NCBI RefSeq assembly: GCF_006715395.1
Contig: NZ_VFNC01000001.1
Coordinates: 2,728,001 to 2,792,000, forward strand
Source of the DNA: Streptomyces sp. SLBN-31
GTDB taxonomy: Bacteria; Actinomycetota; Actinomycetes; Streptomycetales; Streptomycetaceae
DNA length: 64,000 bases
Direction: 5' to 3'
Shown here: piece after piece, positions 20,907 to 29,602 of the stretch
Layout of the letters: every line of letters starts with the position of its first letter
Position numbering within the stretch: position 1 is the stretch's first letter
Made by a program: the position numbers and the translations under genes
Notes under the pieces: model-generated
Told to the model about the DNA's origin: nothing
Databases searched by the model: none
Seen by the model: only the letters and a program-made list of their open reading frames with translations

Positions 20907-21437
20907 ATGAGCGGTGTCGGCGAGGGGCTGGGCAAGGTCGAGGTCAGACTCAAGTGGGACCCGAGTCCCTTCGGCGAGCCGGTCCGCCACCTCGACATCA
21001 TCGGGGCGACCTACTCGGCGGACGATCCCCATGGACGGCCCGCCTACGTCGTGCACTACGAGAGCCGCTCACCCGACGGCACCATCAACATGCCCCGGCA
21101 CAGCGAGACCGGCATGGGCTTCGGGTACGTGGAGGTCATGGTGCTGGAGTTCGACCGGCTCTCGCCCGTCTACGGGCGGGTCGTGGTGGGCGTGGCCATC
21201 CACCAGGACGGCGGCCCCCGTACCTTCGGCGACCTCACGAACGCCGGGGTGCTCGTCGTCGAGGGGTACCGGCACCTGCTCGTGGACGACTTCGCGCAGG
21301 TCGCCGATGCCACCGCCGCGACGATCGCGGAGTTCACCCGCGACGCCTCCGGCCGGTGGGAGATGCACGAGATGGTCAGAGGCTTCGACAGCGACCCCGT
21401 GCTGTTCACCGCGGAGATGGGCGGCGTCCGGCACTGA
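20907..21437 (+). CDS. TerD-family protein
   Basis: 176 residues from the ATG with GGGGGAG eight bases upstream; GTG at 20898 is an alternative. Matches the TerD/stress-protein beta-sandwich family that binds calcium: VEVRLKWDPSPFGEPVRHLDII near the start, YVVHYESRSPDGTI, VMVLEFDRLSPVYGRVVVGVAIHQ, and VRGFDSDPVLF at the end. Streptomyces carries many paralogues linked to tellurite/acid stress and differentiation; the exact role is unknown. It is shorter than duplicated TerD proteins and lacks other ter genes nearby, so it is a lone copy. Upstream is the frameshifted SMI1 gene. Confidence 0.85.
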   Translation: MSGVGEGLGKVEVRLKWDPSPFGEPVRHLDIIGATYSADDPHGRPAYVVHYESRSPDGTINMPRHSETGMGFGYVEVMVLEFDRLSPVYGRVVVGVAIHQDGGPRTFGDLTNAGVLVVEGYRHLLVDDFAQVADATAATIAEFTRDASGRWEMHEMVRGFDSDPVLFTAEMGGVRH

Positions 21438-21519
21438 CGCCGACGCGCCGACGCCCCCGGCTCGGCAGCCGGTCGTTCCTGACAGCTGGGCTGGCCTCCT
21501 CTCTGCCCGATCACATCAT

Positions 21520-21531
21520 CGAACCGGTTCG
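21520..21531. promoter_or_regulatory. LacI-type operator 1
   Basis: Perfect 12-base palindrome CGAACCGGTTCG, identical to the copies at 21658 and 21743. A central CG is typical of LacI-family sites. Confidence 0.85.
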
Positions 21532-21619
21532 AGAAGCTAGCACCGGGCGCCTCGACCGGCAATCCCTCTCGCGCGGGCTCCGCCTCGCTCTTCCCCAGGG
21601 AAAAGACATGCAGAGGGTG

Positions 21620-21648
21620 TTGACAGCCGTGCGGGCAGTTCCTACCTT
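21620..21648 (+). promoter_or_regulatory. Promoter of the LacI-type regulator
   Basis: TTGACA at 21620-21625, a 17-base spacer, then TACCTT at 21643-21648: a near-consensus vegetative promoter. The expected transcription start (about 21655) lies just before operator 2, so bound repressor would block initiation or clearance. Confidence 0.75.
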
Positions 21649-21657
21649 CGCTTCACG

Positions 21658-21669
21658 CGAACCGGTTCG
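21658..21669. promoter_or_regulatory. LacI-type operator 2
   Basis: Second CGAACCGGTTCG, 10 bases downstream of the -10 box, placing it at the transcription start region. Confidence 0.85.
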
Positions 21670-21742
21670 ACAAATGATCGGCTCGCGGACCTTCTCCCTC
21701 TCACACCCTCGCAACCGGCGGGCGTACCCTCCTGTGAGGTGC

Positions 21743-21754
21743 CGAACCGGTTCG
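21743..21754. promoter_or_regulatory. LacI-type operator 3
   Basis: Third CGAACCGGTTCG, in the 5' untranslated leader 3 bases before the AAGGAG ribosome site; supports autorepression. Confidence 0.85.
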
Positions 21755-21769
21755 AGCAAGGAGCCCCTC

Positions 21770-22786
21770 GTGAACATCGGTGAGATCGCCCGGCGGGCCG
21801 GTGTCTCGCGGAGCACCGTGTCCTACGCGCTGAGCGGCAAGCGCCCGGTCTCGGGCGACACCCGCCGGAAGATCCAGCAGGTCATCGACGAACTGGGCTA
21901 CCGCCCGAACGCCAGCGCCCGCGCCCTGGCCAATGGCCGCACCAGCACGATCGGCCTGGTCTTCCCGCCGGCCGGCAACCACTACACCGGCATGCAGCTG
22001 GACTTCATCGGCAGCGTGGTCGAGGCCGCCGCGGCCCACGACTACGACGTCCTGCTGTCCCCGAGCGGCGTCGACAGCGACCGCTCCTTCCAGCGGTTGC
22101 TGGGAGAGCGGCGCGTCGACGGCGCGATCCTGATGGAGATCAGGCTCCAGGACGACCGGGTCGATCACCTGGCCGCCCTGGACTTCCCCTTCGTCGCCAT
22201 CGGCCGCACCGCCCGCCCCGAGGGCAGCTGGTGGGTGGGCCTGGACCACACCGCCCTGGCGGCTGCGTGCGTCCACCACCTGGCGGACCTCGGCCACCGC
22301 AGGGTCGCCTTCGTCAACCGGCCCGAGCAGCTGCTGCGGTGCGGATACGAGTCCGCCCAGCGCGGCCTCGACGGCTTCACCAAGGCCGCCGCCGAGCGCG
22401 GGCTGACGGTACGGACGTACTGCTGCGGCGACGACGCCGCCTCCGGCCAGGCCTGCGTGGAACAGATCCTGCACGACGACCCGGCCACCACGGCCCTGGT
22501 CACCCTGAACGAGGCCGCCCTCGGCGGCCTGTACCGGGGGCTCGCCGAGGCCGGCCGCCATGTGCCGCGCGACTTCTCCGTCACCGGGGTCGTCGCCGGC
22601 CGCTGGGCGGAGACGGTGACCCCGCGGCTCACCGCGGCCGACGTACCGGCGGAGGAGATGGGCCGACGCGCCGTCGACCTGCTGGTGGAACGGCTCGACC
22701 ACCCCGACGCGCCGCCCCGCCACCACCTGCTGACCCCGCCGATCTCCCTGCGGGCCAGCACCGGCCCCGGTACACCGACGACCTGA
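21770..22786 (+). CDS. LacI-family transcriptional repressor of the sugar locus
   Basis: 338 residues from a GTG with AAGGAG six bases upstream. N-terminal helix-turn-helix VNIGEIARRAGVSRSTVSYALSGKRPVS with the hinge YRPNASARALANG at residues 45-60, then a periplasmic-binding-like effector domain (STIGLVFPP..., VDGAILMEI, GHRRVAFVNR). The three CGAACCGGTTCG sites upstream are its natural operators. It precedes binding protein, permeases and two glycosidases on the same strand, so it most likely represses them and is released by a sugar from the imported oligosaccharide. Effector unknown. Confidence 0.93.
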   Translation: MNIGEIARRAGVSRSTVSYALSGKRPVSGDTRRKIQQVIDELGYRPNASARALANGRTSTIGLVFPPAGNHYTGMQLDFIGSVVEAAAAHDYDVLLSPSGVDSDRSFQRLLGERRVDGAILMEIRLQDDRVDHLAALDFPFVAIGRTARPEGSWWVGLDHTALAAACVHHLADLGHRRVAFVNRPEQLLRCGYESAQRGLDGFTKAAAERGLTVRTYCCGDDAASGQACVEQILHDDPATTALVTLNEAALGGLYRGLAEAGRHVPRDFSVTGVVAGRWAETVTPRLTAADVPAEEMGRRAVDLLVERLDHPDAPPRHHLLTPPISLRASTGPGTPTT

Positions 22787-22794
22787 CCCCGCCC

Positions 22795-22811
22795 CGCGGG
22801 CAACCCCCGCG
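22795..22811 (+). terminator. Small hairpin between regulator and transport genes
   Basis: CGCGGG-caacc-CCCGCG, 6-base perfect stem, just after the LacI stop. May attenuate or partly terminate so that regulator and transporter levels differ. No T-run. Confidence 0.35.
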
Positions 22812-22921
22812 TGACGCCCCTTCCTTCACCCGCCGACCGCTCCCCGGTGCCTTCGGCGTGCCCTGTCACCCTCATCACCCCGTGCCTCGGCACCCGCATG
22901 CCAAGAACAGAGGAACCCGCG

Positions 22922-24169
22922 ATGAACAGCTCCGCAAGACAGCGCCGGCTGACCGCCGCCGCCCTGACCGCCCTGGCCGTGACCGTCACCGCGAGCGCCT
23001 GCTCCTCCGGCTCCGGCAGCACCGGCGCCGAGGGCGCCGGCAGCGGCACCTACACCGTCTGGGACCCCTACCCCCAGTTCGACAAGACCTCCGCCTGGGC
23101 GAAGCTGCTGGACCGGTGCGGCACCAAGGCGGGCGTGACGATCAAGCGGACCGCCTTCGACACCAGCGACCTGGGTAACAAGACGCTGCTCGCGGCCCAG
23201 CAGGGCAACTCGCCCGACCTCCTCGTCGTCGACAACCCGGTGGTCTCCACCCTCGCCGAGGCGGGCGTCCTCACCACCACCGACGACAACAAGCTGGACA
23301 CCTCCAAGGTCGACCCCAACCTCCTCGCGGCCGGACAGTCCGGCGGCAAGACCTACGGCACGCCCATCGGCGCCAATACCCTCGCCCTCTACTACAACAA
23401 GAAGGTGCTGAAGCAGGCCGGCGTCGACATCGCCACCGTCAAGGACTGGAAGTCGCTCACGGCAGCCCTGCGGAAGGTGAAGAAGGCCGGCAAGAAGGGC
23501 ATCACGTTCTCCGCGATCGGCACCGAGGAGGGCAGCTTCCAGTTCCTGCCCTGGTTCTGGGGCGCGGGCGCCGAGCTCACCGCACTCGACTCCGCCCAGG
23601 CCGTGTCCGCCCTCTCCCTATGGAAGGACTGGCTGAAGAACGGCTACGCCCCGGACTCGGTGCTCAACAACACCCAGACCACCAGTTGGCAGGAGTTCGC
23701 CAGCGGCGACTACGCCTTCGCCGAGAACGGCACCTGGCAGCTCGCCAACGCCGAGAAGGCCGGCTTCGACTACGGCGTCCTGCCCGTACCCGGCACCGGC
23801 GGCGGCAGCGCGGCGGCCCCGACCGGCGGCGAGTTCGTCACCGTCCCGGTCCAGAGGGACACCGGCCGCTACACCACCTCACAGAAGCTGACGACCTGCC
23901 TGACCAGCACCGCCAACCTGTACGACACCGACACCACCCTGTCCTACGTGGCCCCCACCGGCGAGGTCCAGGACAAGCAGGTGGCCGCGAAACCCGAGCT
24001 GAAGCCATGGGTGGAGGCGGTCAAGGCGGCCAGGGGACGCACCAGCGACGACCTCGGCACCAAGTACCCCAAGATCTCCGAGCAGTTGTGGAAGGCCGTC
24101 CAGTCCGCCCTCAGCGGCGCCAAGTCCCCCAAGGAAGCGCTGACTTCGGCCCAGGCCGCGGCCGAGTGA
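22922..24169 (+). CDS. Sugar ABC transporter substrate-binding lipoprotein
   Basis: 415 residues; ATG with AGAGGAA upstream. Signal peptide RQRRLTAAALTALAVTVTASAC ends in a lipobox, Cys at about residue 24, followed by a Ser/Gly linker, so it is a lipid-anchored receptor. Cluster B/MalE-type fold: YTVWDPYPQFDKTSAWAKLL, LLVVDNPVVSTLAEAG, YGTPIGANTLALYYNKKVLKQAG, WQEFASGDYAFAENGTWQL. The aromatic-rich sequence is consistent with an oligosaccharide ligand. It lies directly before two permease genes; the next ATG is one base after its TGA. Confidence 0.93.
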   Translation: MNSSARQRRLTAAALTALAVTVTASACSSGSGSTGAEGAGSGTYTVWDPYPQFDKTSAWAKLLDRCGTKAGVTIKRTAFDTSDLGNKTLLAAQQGNSPDLLVVDNPVVSTLAEAGVLTTTDDNKLDTSKVDPNLLAAGQSGGKTYGTPIGANTLALYYNKKVLKQAGVDIATVKDWKSLTAALRKVKKAGKKGITFSAIGTEEGSFQFLPWFWGAGAELTALDSAQAVSALSLWKDWLKNGYAPDSVLNNTQTTSWQEFASGDYAFAENGTWQLANAEKAGFDYGVLPVPGTGGGSAAAPTGGEFVTVPVQRDTGRYTTSQKLTTCLTSTANLYDTDTTLSYVAPTGEVQDKQVAAKPELKPWVEAVKAARGRTSDDLGTKYPKISEQLWKAVQSALSGAKSPKEALTSAQAAAE

Positions 24170-24170
24170 C

Positions 24171-25055
24171 ATGACTGCGATGAAACAGCGGACCGCCTGG
24201 GGGTTCCTGGCCCCGGTGACCGTCTACCTCGCCCTCTTCTACGCCTATCCGCTCTACCGGAACCTCGACCTGAGCCTGCGCGACTACACCGTCCGTTCCT
24301 TCGTCCAGGGCGACGCACCCTTCACCGGCCTGGCGAACTACCGCAAGGTCCTCGCCGACCCCACCTTCGCCCCGGCCCTGCTCCACACCGCCGTCTTCAC
24401 CGCCGTGTGCCTGGTCTTCCAGTACGCCATCGGGCTCGCCCTCGCGGTCTTCTTCGACCAGAACTTCCGGCTCTCCGCGACCCTGCGCGCCCTCTTCCTC
24501 GTACCGTGGCTGCTCCCGCTGATCGTGTCCGCCTCCACCTGGTCGTGGATGCTCAACACCGAGTCGGGCATCGTCAACGCCGGCCTGCACGCCGTCGGCG
24601 TCGGGCAGGTCAACTGGCTGACCTCGCCGTCCTGGTCGCTGACCTCGGTGATCATCGCGAACATCTGGATCGGTGTCCCCTTCAACCTGGTCGTGCTCCA
24701 CAGCGGCCTGCAGTCCATCCCTCCGAGCCTGTACGAGGCCGCCGCCATCGACGGCGCCAACGCCTGGCAGCGCTTCTGGCGCGTCACCTTCCCGCTGCTG
24801 CGCCCGGTGTCGGCGATCACCCTGCTGCTGGGGCTGATCTACACCCTCAAGGTCTTCGACATCATCTGGATCATGACCAAGGGCGGTCCGGCGGACTCGT
24901 CCACCACCTTCGCCACCTGGTCCTACCAACTGGGCTTCGGCAACCTCCTGCCGGCCTTCGGCCCCGGCGCGGCCGTCGGCAACCTGCTCGTGATCGCCGC
25001 GCTGGTCTTCGGCCTGGTCTACGTCCGGGCGCAGCGGAAGCAGGCCCTGTCATGA
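24171..25055 (+). CDS. Sugar ABC transporter permease (MalF type)
   Basis: 294 residues, six predicted membrane spans. Opens KQRTAWGFLAPVTVYLALFYAYPL, usual for CUT1 permeases. The cytoplasmic EAA loop is present near residue 185 (LYEAAAIDGANAWQRFWRVTFPLLRP). Its TGA overlaps the next ATG (ATGA), so both permeases are made together. The start could be the ATG at 24180 instead; no clear ribosome site separates the choices. No ATPase gene is in the operon; Streptomyces CUT1 importers commonly share the MsiK ATPase encoded elsewhere. Confidence 0.92.
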   Translation: MTAMKQRTAWGFLAPVTVYLALFYAYPLYRNLDLSLRDYTVRSFVQGDAPFTGLANYRKVLADPTFAPALLHTAVFTAVCLVFQYAIGLALAVFFDQNFRLSATLRALFLVPWLLPLIVSASTWSWMLNTESGIVNAGLHAVGVGQVNWLTSPSWSLTSVIIANIWIGVPFNLVVLHSGLQSIPPSLYEAAAIDGANAWQRFWRVTFPLLRPVSAITLLLGLIYTLKVFDIIWIMTKGGPADSSTTFATWSYQLGFGNLLPAFGPGAAVGNLLVIAALVFGLVYVRAQRKQALS

Positions 25056-25876
25056 ACCGGAACCGCAGGCGTACGCGGCTGAAGACCGCCATCGGTGTCC
25101 TGCTCACCGCGATCATGCTCTTCCCGGTCTACTGGATGCTCAACGTCTCCCTCACCCGGGACCAGGACATGCGCAAGTCCCCGCCGGACCTGCTGCCACT
25201 GCACGGAACCCTCAGCGGCTACCGTGCCGTCCTCGACGAGCAACTGCCCTACCTCGGCACCAGCTTCGTCATCGGCCTGGGCACCGTCGTGCTGACGGTT
25301 GTCCTGTCCGCACCGGCCGGCTACGCCCTGGCGAAACTGCGGCCACGCGGCGGCGGCATCCTCGGCTTCGTCCTGCTGGCGGCCCAGATGATCCCCGGCA
25401 TCATCATGGCGATGGGCTTCTACGCCATCTACCTCCAGCTCGGCCTGCTGCAGTCCGTCCCCGGCCTGATCGTCGCCGACTCCACCCTCTCCGTCCCCTT
25501 CGGCGTCCTCATCTTCACCGCGTTCATGTCCGGCATCCCCGGCGAGCTGCTCCAGGCCGCGAGGACCGACGGGGCCGGACCAATGCGCACCTTCTGGTCC
25601 ATCGTCCTGCCGATCAGCCGCAACGCCGTCGTCACCGTGTCCCTGTTCGCGTTCCTGTGGTCCTGGTCCGACTTCGTGTTCGCGAGCACCCTGGTCAACG
25701 GCGGCGGTCACGAGCCCATCACTCTCGGCATCTACCACTACATCGGCAACAACAACCAGCAGTGGAACGCCATCATGGCCACCGCCGTCGTCGCCTCCCT
25801 GCCGGCCGCGGCCATCCTCGTCCTCGCGCAGCGCTACGTCGCCGCCGGCGTGACCGCCGGTGCCGTCAAGGACTGA
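25052..25876 (+). CDS. Sugar ABC transporter permease (MalG type)
   Basis: 274 residues, six membrane spans starting KTAIGVLLTAIMLFPVYWMLNVSL, as in MalG-type CUT1 permeases. The EAA loop is recognisable but altered: LLQAARTDGAGPMRTFWSIVLP instead of the usual E-A-A-x-I-D-G. Ends YVAAGVTAGAVKD, the standard actinobacterial CUT1 C-terminus. Partners the gene at 24171 with a 4-base overlap. Imports the ligand bound by the lipoprotein at 22922. Confidence 0.92.
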   Translation: MNRNRRRTRLKTAIGVLLTAIMLFPVYWMLNVSLTRDQDMRKSPPDLLPLHGTLSGYRAVLDEQLPYLGTSFVIGLGTVVLTVVLSAPAGYALAKLRPRGGGILGFVLLAAQMIPGIIMAMGFYAIYLQLGLLQSVPGLIVADSTLSVPFGVLIFTAFMSGIPGELLQAARTDGAGPMRTFWSIVLPISRNAVVTVSLFAFLWSWSDFVFASTLVNGGGHEPITLGIYHYIGNNNQQWNAIMATAVVASLPAAAILVLAQRYVAAGVTAGAVKD

Positions 25877-25952
25877 CCCTCCCAACCCGCCCGGCCCGCT
25901 ACTCAGTTGCCGGCCGACTGCTGCCCCCTGCTCCAGAAACGAGTCACGTCAC

Positions 25953-27704
25953 ATGACCGCCGCCCCGCCCGGCCCGGCCTTCTCCGTCCACGACATCCCG
26001 TTTTCCACCCACGGCTCCTGGTTCGACATCTCGCCCGTCGTCGCGGAGAAGACGTACGCCGACGACCTCCACCTCGTCTCGCACCAGAACGGCATGCACG
26101 CCGTACTGCGCCTGGTCCCCCTGGACCCCGGCACGGGCGACCGCGTCGAGACCCGCGTCGAGGCCACACCGGCCCTGCTCCGCTGGAACGGCCCGGGCGG
26201 GCGCATCGACCTCACCTACCAGTCGCCGGACACCGTACGTCTGCGCGGCAGCGGACTCGGCGTCGGCGTCCTCGCCGCCGCGCCCGCCCTCACCCCGTTC
26301 AGCGGCAGCTACTTCTTCCACGACCCCGTGGCCGACGCGCACGTGTTCACGTCGTACGAGACGGGACGCCGCTACCGCGTCACCGTGCTGCGGGGCACCA
26401 CCGCCCGGACGGCCGGAAGCCAGGCCCTGGGCGGCGCCGAGCGCGGTCTCGCCGTGACCGGGGAAGCGGACGGTACGTGGGAGATCGCGATCGAGGAGTT
26501 CGAGACCGCGCGCCCCCCGTACCCGCCCACGGCGGCCTTCGACGACGTCAGGGACTCCACGCTGAGGGCGTTCACCGGCTTCGTCGACGCGGTGGCCCCC
26601 TGGCGCTCCTCGGCCACCCCGGCCGCCGAACTCGCCGCCTACGTCCTGTGGTCGGCGACGGTACGGCCCACCGGCCTGGTCACCCGGCCCGCAGTACTGA
26701 TGTCGAAGCACTGGATGGACAAGGTCTGGAGCTGGGACCACTGCTTCAACGCCCTCGCGCTGGCCCGTGGTTGCCCCGAACTGGCGCTGGACCAGTACCA
26801 CCTGCCCTTCGACCACCAGGACGCCGGCGGCGCCCTGCCCGACTCCGTCACCCACTCCGAGGTGCTGTACAACTTCGTCAAGCCCCCCATCCACGGCTGG
26901 GCCCACGGCCGTCTGCGCCGCCGTCTGCCGACCCAGCCCGTCCGGGCCGAACTGGCCAATACTTACGAGCGGTTGGAGCGCTGGACCGGCTTCTGGCTCA
27001 CCGCACGCCGGGCCCCCGGGTCCCGACTTGCCCACTACGAGCACGGCAACGACAGCGGCTGGGACAACGCCACCACCTTCGACCCCGAACGAGTGGTGGT
27101 CACCGCCGACCTGGCCGCCTTCCTGGTCCTGCAGATGCGCGAACTCGCCGCTCTGGCAGACGAGTTGGAACGGCCTGAGCAAGCGGCCCGGTGGACCGGC
27201 GCCGCCGCGGAGATGCAGAAGGAGCTCCTCGACCAGCTCTGGACCGGCGACAGGTTCCTCGCCCGCGGCGCCGCCACCGGCACCACCTGGAGCAGCGCCG
27301 GTCTCCTCGACCTCATGCCCGTCGTACTCGGCGAACACCTGCCCGCCGAGGTCGCCGGCGTCCTGGCCGACCGCATCGAGGCGCACCTCACGCCGTACGG
27401 CCTGGCCACCGAACTGCCCACGTCACCGCACTACCGCGCCGACGGCTACTGGCGCGGCCCCATCTGGGCGCCCGCCACCGTCCTCGTCGAGGACGGCCTG
27501 CGCCGCGCCGGCCACCACCGGCTGGCAGACGACATCAGCGCCCGCTTCCGCGCCCTGTGCGAGACCCACGGATTCGCCGAGAACTTCGACGCCCTCACCG
27601 GAACGGGCCTGCGCGACCGCGCCTACACCTGGACCGCCGGCAGCTACCTCCTGCTGGCCGAAGCACACGCACACACCGTCACTGACCCAGGAGCCGCCCC
27701 ATGA
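25953..27704 (+). CDS. GH63-like cytosolic glycosidase
   Basis: 583 residues, no signal peptide. N-terminal beta domain (1-230), then an (alpha/alpha)6 barrel with GH63/GH37 hallmarks: KVWSWDHCFNALAL (general-acid Asp) near residue 260, HGNDSGWDNATTFD near 370, YWRGPIWAP near 500, and FAENFDALTGTGLRDRAYTWTAG near 550, where the Glu is the expected base. Bacterial relatives hydrolyse alpha-glucosides, mannosylglycerate or glucosylglycerate. As the cytosolic enzyme of a LacI/ABC regulon it should cleave the imported sugar. Its stop overlaps the next ATG (ATGA). Homology supports ATG 25953. Confidence 0.85.
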   Translation: MTAAPPGPAFSVHDIPFSTHGSWFDISPVVAEKTYADDLHLVSHQNGMHAVLRLVPLDPGTGDRVETRVEATPALLRWNGPGGRIDLTYQSPDTVRLRGSGLGVGVLAAAPALTPFSGSYFFHDPVADAHVFTSYETGRRYRVTVLRGTTARTAGSQALGGAERGLAVTGEADGTWEIAIEEFETARPPYPPTAAFDDVRDSTLRAFTGFVDAVAPWRSSATPAAELAAYVLWSATVRPTGLVTRPAVLMSKHWMDKVWSWDHCFNALALARGCPELALDQYHLPFDHQDAGGALPDSVTHSEVLYNFVKPPIHGWAHGRLRRRLPTQPVRAELANTYERLERWTGFWLTARRAPGSRLAHYEHGNDSGWDNATTFDPERVVVTADLAAFLVLQMRELAALADELERPEQAARWTGAAAEMQKELLDQLWTGDRFLARGAATGTTWSSAGLLDLMPVVLGEHLPAEVAGVLADRIEAHLTPYGLATELPTSPHYRADGYWRGPIWAPATVLVEDGLRRAGHHRLADDISARFRALCETHGFAENFDALTGTGLRDRAYTWTAGSYLLLAEAHAHTVTDPGAAP

Positions 27705-29554
27705 ACTCACCCGCCCTACCCACCCCGTCCACGCCCCGCGTCCGAGGCCGGGCAGCCGCCTCCGTCGCCGTCCTCCTGGCCGCCCTCGCCTCCACCCTGG
27801 TGCCCGCGGCCCCGTCCCACGCCGCCGACACCGGTGTCACCGTCGACTTCACCACCGCCGGCGGCGCACCCGCCTACCACGGCTCCGGAATGATCTACGG
27901 GATGACGCCGAACGGCTCGCTCCCGCAGGACCACTTCTTCAAGGACATCAAGTGGCACTTCATGCGGGCCGGCGGCGCACAGCTCAACAGCGGCGGCTAC
28001 GCGACCAGCCTCGCCGACTACCGGACCCGCTGGAACTCCACGCTCGCGCAGTACAAGCGCACCGTCGCCCTCGGCGGGACCTTCGTCCTGCTGCCGCACG
28101 ACCTGTGGGGCGCGGACGGCACCACCAGCCAGGCCTTCCCCGGCGACAACGGCGACTGGACGCAGTTCGACGCCTTCCTCGACCAACTCATCGGTGACGT
28201 CAGGGCCAACAACATGACGGTCCAGTGGGACCTGTGGAACGAACCCGACGGCAGCGGTTTCTGGAAGCCCTCACAGGCGCAGTACCTGCAGATGTGGTCC
28301 CGCTTCCACGCCCGGGTCCGGGCGGCCTTCCCGGGCCAGTTGATCGTCGGCCCCAGCATCGCCGGGCAGCCCACGTCGTCCAACACCTGGTGGACCACCT
28401 ACCTGAACTACGTCAAGGCCAACAACGTCGCCCCGGACATCTACAGCTGGCACGACGAGCCCGGCGACCCCGTCAGCGGCGTCGGCAACGCCAACTCCAC
28501 GCTGTCAGCCGCCGGACTGACCAACACCCGCCCGTACCAGATCAACGAGTACGCCACCCTGTCCATGCAGTCCCCGGGCGGCGGCGCCTGGTTCCTCGGC
28601 CGTCTGGAGCGCGCCGGCGCCGACGGGCTGCGCGGCAACTGGGCCTCCGGCACCGGCCTGCACGACAACGAGGCCAACCTGCTCACCAAGAACGGCGCCG
28701 GCCAGTACCTGCCGCTGGGCGAGTGGTTCATGTACCGCTACTACGGCTCCCAGAGCGGCAACATCGTCAAACTCACCCCCGGCTCCGGCATCGACGGACT
28801 GGCCACCAAGGACAACACGGCCAAGAACACCAAGCTCCTGCTCGGCAGCAACGGCAACACGGGCAACGTCACCGTCAACCTCACCGGCCTCAACGCCACT
28901 TCGGTGGTGGAGGGCGGCAAGGTCCGAGCGGTCGTCCAACGGGTCCCGTACAACGGCGGCGCGGCGGTGGCCGGACCGGAGACCGTCGCCGACAGCACGC
29001 TGAGCGTCGGCAACAACGCGGCCTCGGTGACCATCCCCTGGAGCAACGCCAAGGACGGCTACACCGTCACCCTGCTCCCGCCGTCCGACCCGACCGTCTC
29101 CACCGTCGCGGTCAGCGAGAACAGCGGCCAGTGCCTGGACGACACCGGCCTCAGTACCGCCAACGGCACCCAGTACCAGCAGTGGTACTGCGAAGGCGGC
29201 TACCAGCAGATGCTCGACCTGAAGCCGGTCGCCGGCCGGGCCGACACCTACACGGTGGTCGACGAGCTCAGCGGCAAGTGCCTGGACGTGTCGCAGGCCT
29301 CCACCGCCGACGGCGCGGCTGTCATCCAGTACACCTGCAACGGAGGCACCAACCAGCAGTTCACCCTCGACCCCGTCACAGCGCTCGGCAACGGCAAGGA
29401 CTACCAGCTGGTCGCCGTGCACAGCGGCAAGTGCGTCGACGTCAGCAACGTCTCCACCACGGCCGGCGCGCAGATCCACCAGTGGACCTGCGACCCGGCG
29501 AGCGCCCTGAGCACCAAGAAGAACCAGATCTGGCGGCTCACGGGCAAGAACTGA
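27701..29554 (+). CDS. Secreted GH39-like glycosidase with ricin-type lectin tail
   Basis: 617 residues. Sec signal peptide with an AAPSHA-AD cleavage site near residue 41. TIM-barrel region about 45-340: HGSGMIYGMTPNG, WDLWNEPDGSGFW (acid/base Glu after Asn, the clan GH-A signature) and YQINEYATL (candidate nucleophile Glu). A beta-sandwich follows, then residues about 470-617 form a CBM13/ricin B lectin with QxW-type repeats (QQWYCEGG, NQQFTLD, IHQWTCD). Likely beta-xylosidase-like action on plant polysaccharide outside the cell, feeding the importer encoded upstream. A paralogue is cut off at the right end of the window. Confidence 0.85.
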   Translation: MNSPALPTPSTPRVRGRAAASVAVLLAALASTLVPAAPSHAADTGVTVDFTTAGGAPAYHGSGMIYGMTPNGSLPQDHFFKDIKWHFMRAGGAQLNSGGYATSLADYRTRWNSTLAQYKRTVALGGTFVLLPHDLWGADGTTSQAFPGDNGDWTQFDAFLDQLIGDVRANNMTVQWDLWNEPDGSGFWKPSQAQYLQMWSRFHARVRAAFPGQLIVGPSIAGQPTSSNTWWTTYLNYVKANNVAPDIYSWHDEPGDPVSGVGNANSTLSAAGLTNTRPYQINEYATLSMQSPGGGAWFLGRLERAGADGLRGNWASGTGLHDNEANLLTKNGAGQYLPLGEWFMYRYYGSQSGNIVKLTPGSGIDGLATKDNTAKNTKLLLGSNGNTGNVTVNLTGLNATSVVEGGKVRAVVQRVPYNGGAAVAGPETVADSTLSVGNNAASVTIPWSNAKDGYTVTLLPPSDPTVSTVAVSENSGQCLDDTGLSTANGTQYQQWYCEGGYQQMLDLKPVAGRADTYTVVDELSGKCLDVSQASTADGAAVIQYTCNGGTNQQFTLDPVTALGNGKDYQLVAVHSGKCVDVSNVSTTAGAQIHQWTCDPASALSTKKNQIWRLTGKN

Positions 29555-29561
29555 GCGCGGG

Positions 29562-29591
29562 GCGGGCCCCGGCCGGAAGGCGGGGGCCCGC
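29562..29591. terminator. Bidirectional terminator hairpin
   Basis: GCGGGCCCC at 29562-29570 pairs perfectly with GGGGCCCGC at 29583-29591 (9 bases, 12-base loop) in the 48-base gap between two convergent genes. Confidence 0.7.
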
Positions 29592-29602
29592 AGCGGCCAG
29601 GT

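Larger units (their letters stand above)
21438..21769. other. Regulatory region in front of the LacI-type gene
   Basis: 332 bases without a gene. It holds three identical palindromes and one strong promoter, listed separately. The first palindrome (21520) lies 100 bases before the promoter, so DNA looping between operators is possible. Confidence 0.85.

Noticed and set aside
20596..20910. Continuation of the SMI1 frame to the TerD start as a real C-terminus
   Set aside because: The tail is Ser/Pro/Cys-rich, unlike the -1 frame, which keeps typical coding character up to 20771. The ATGA overlap with TerD is probably chance.
22922..25876. Defective ABC importer because no ATPase gene is present
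   Set aside because: Streptomyces CUT1 operons usually lack the ATPase and use shared MsiK, so this is normal.
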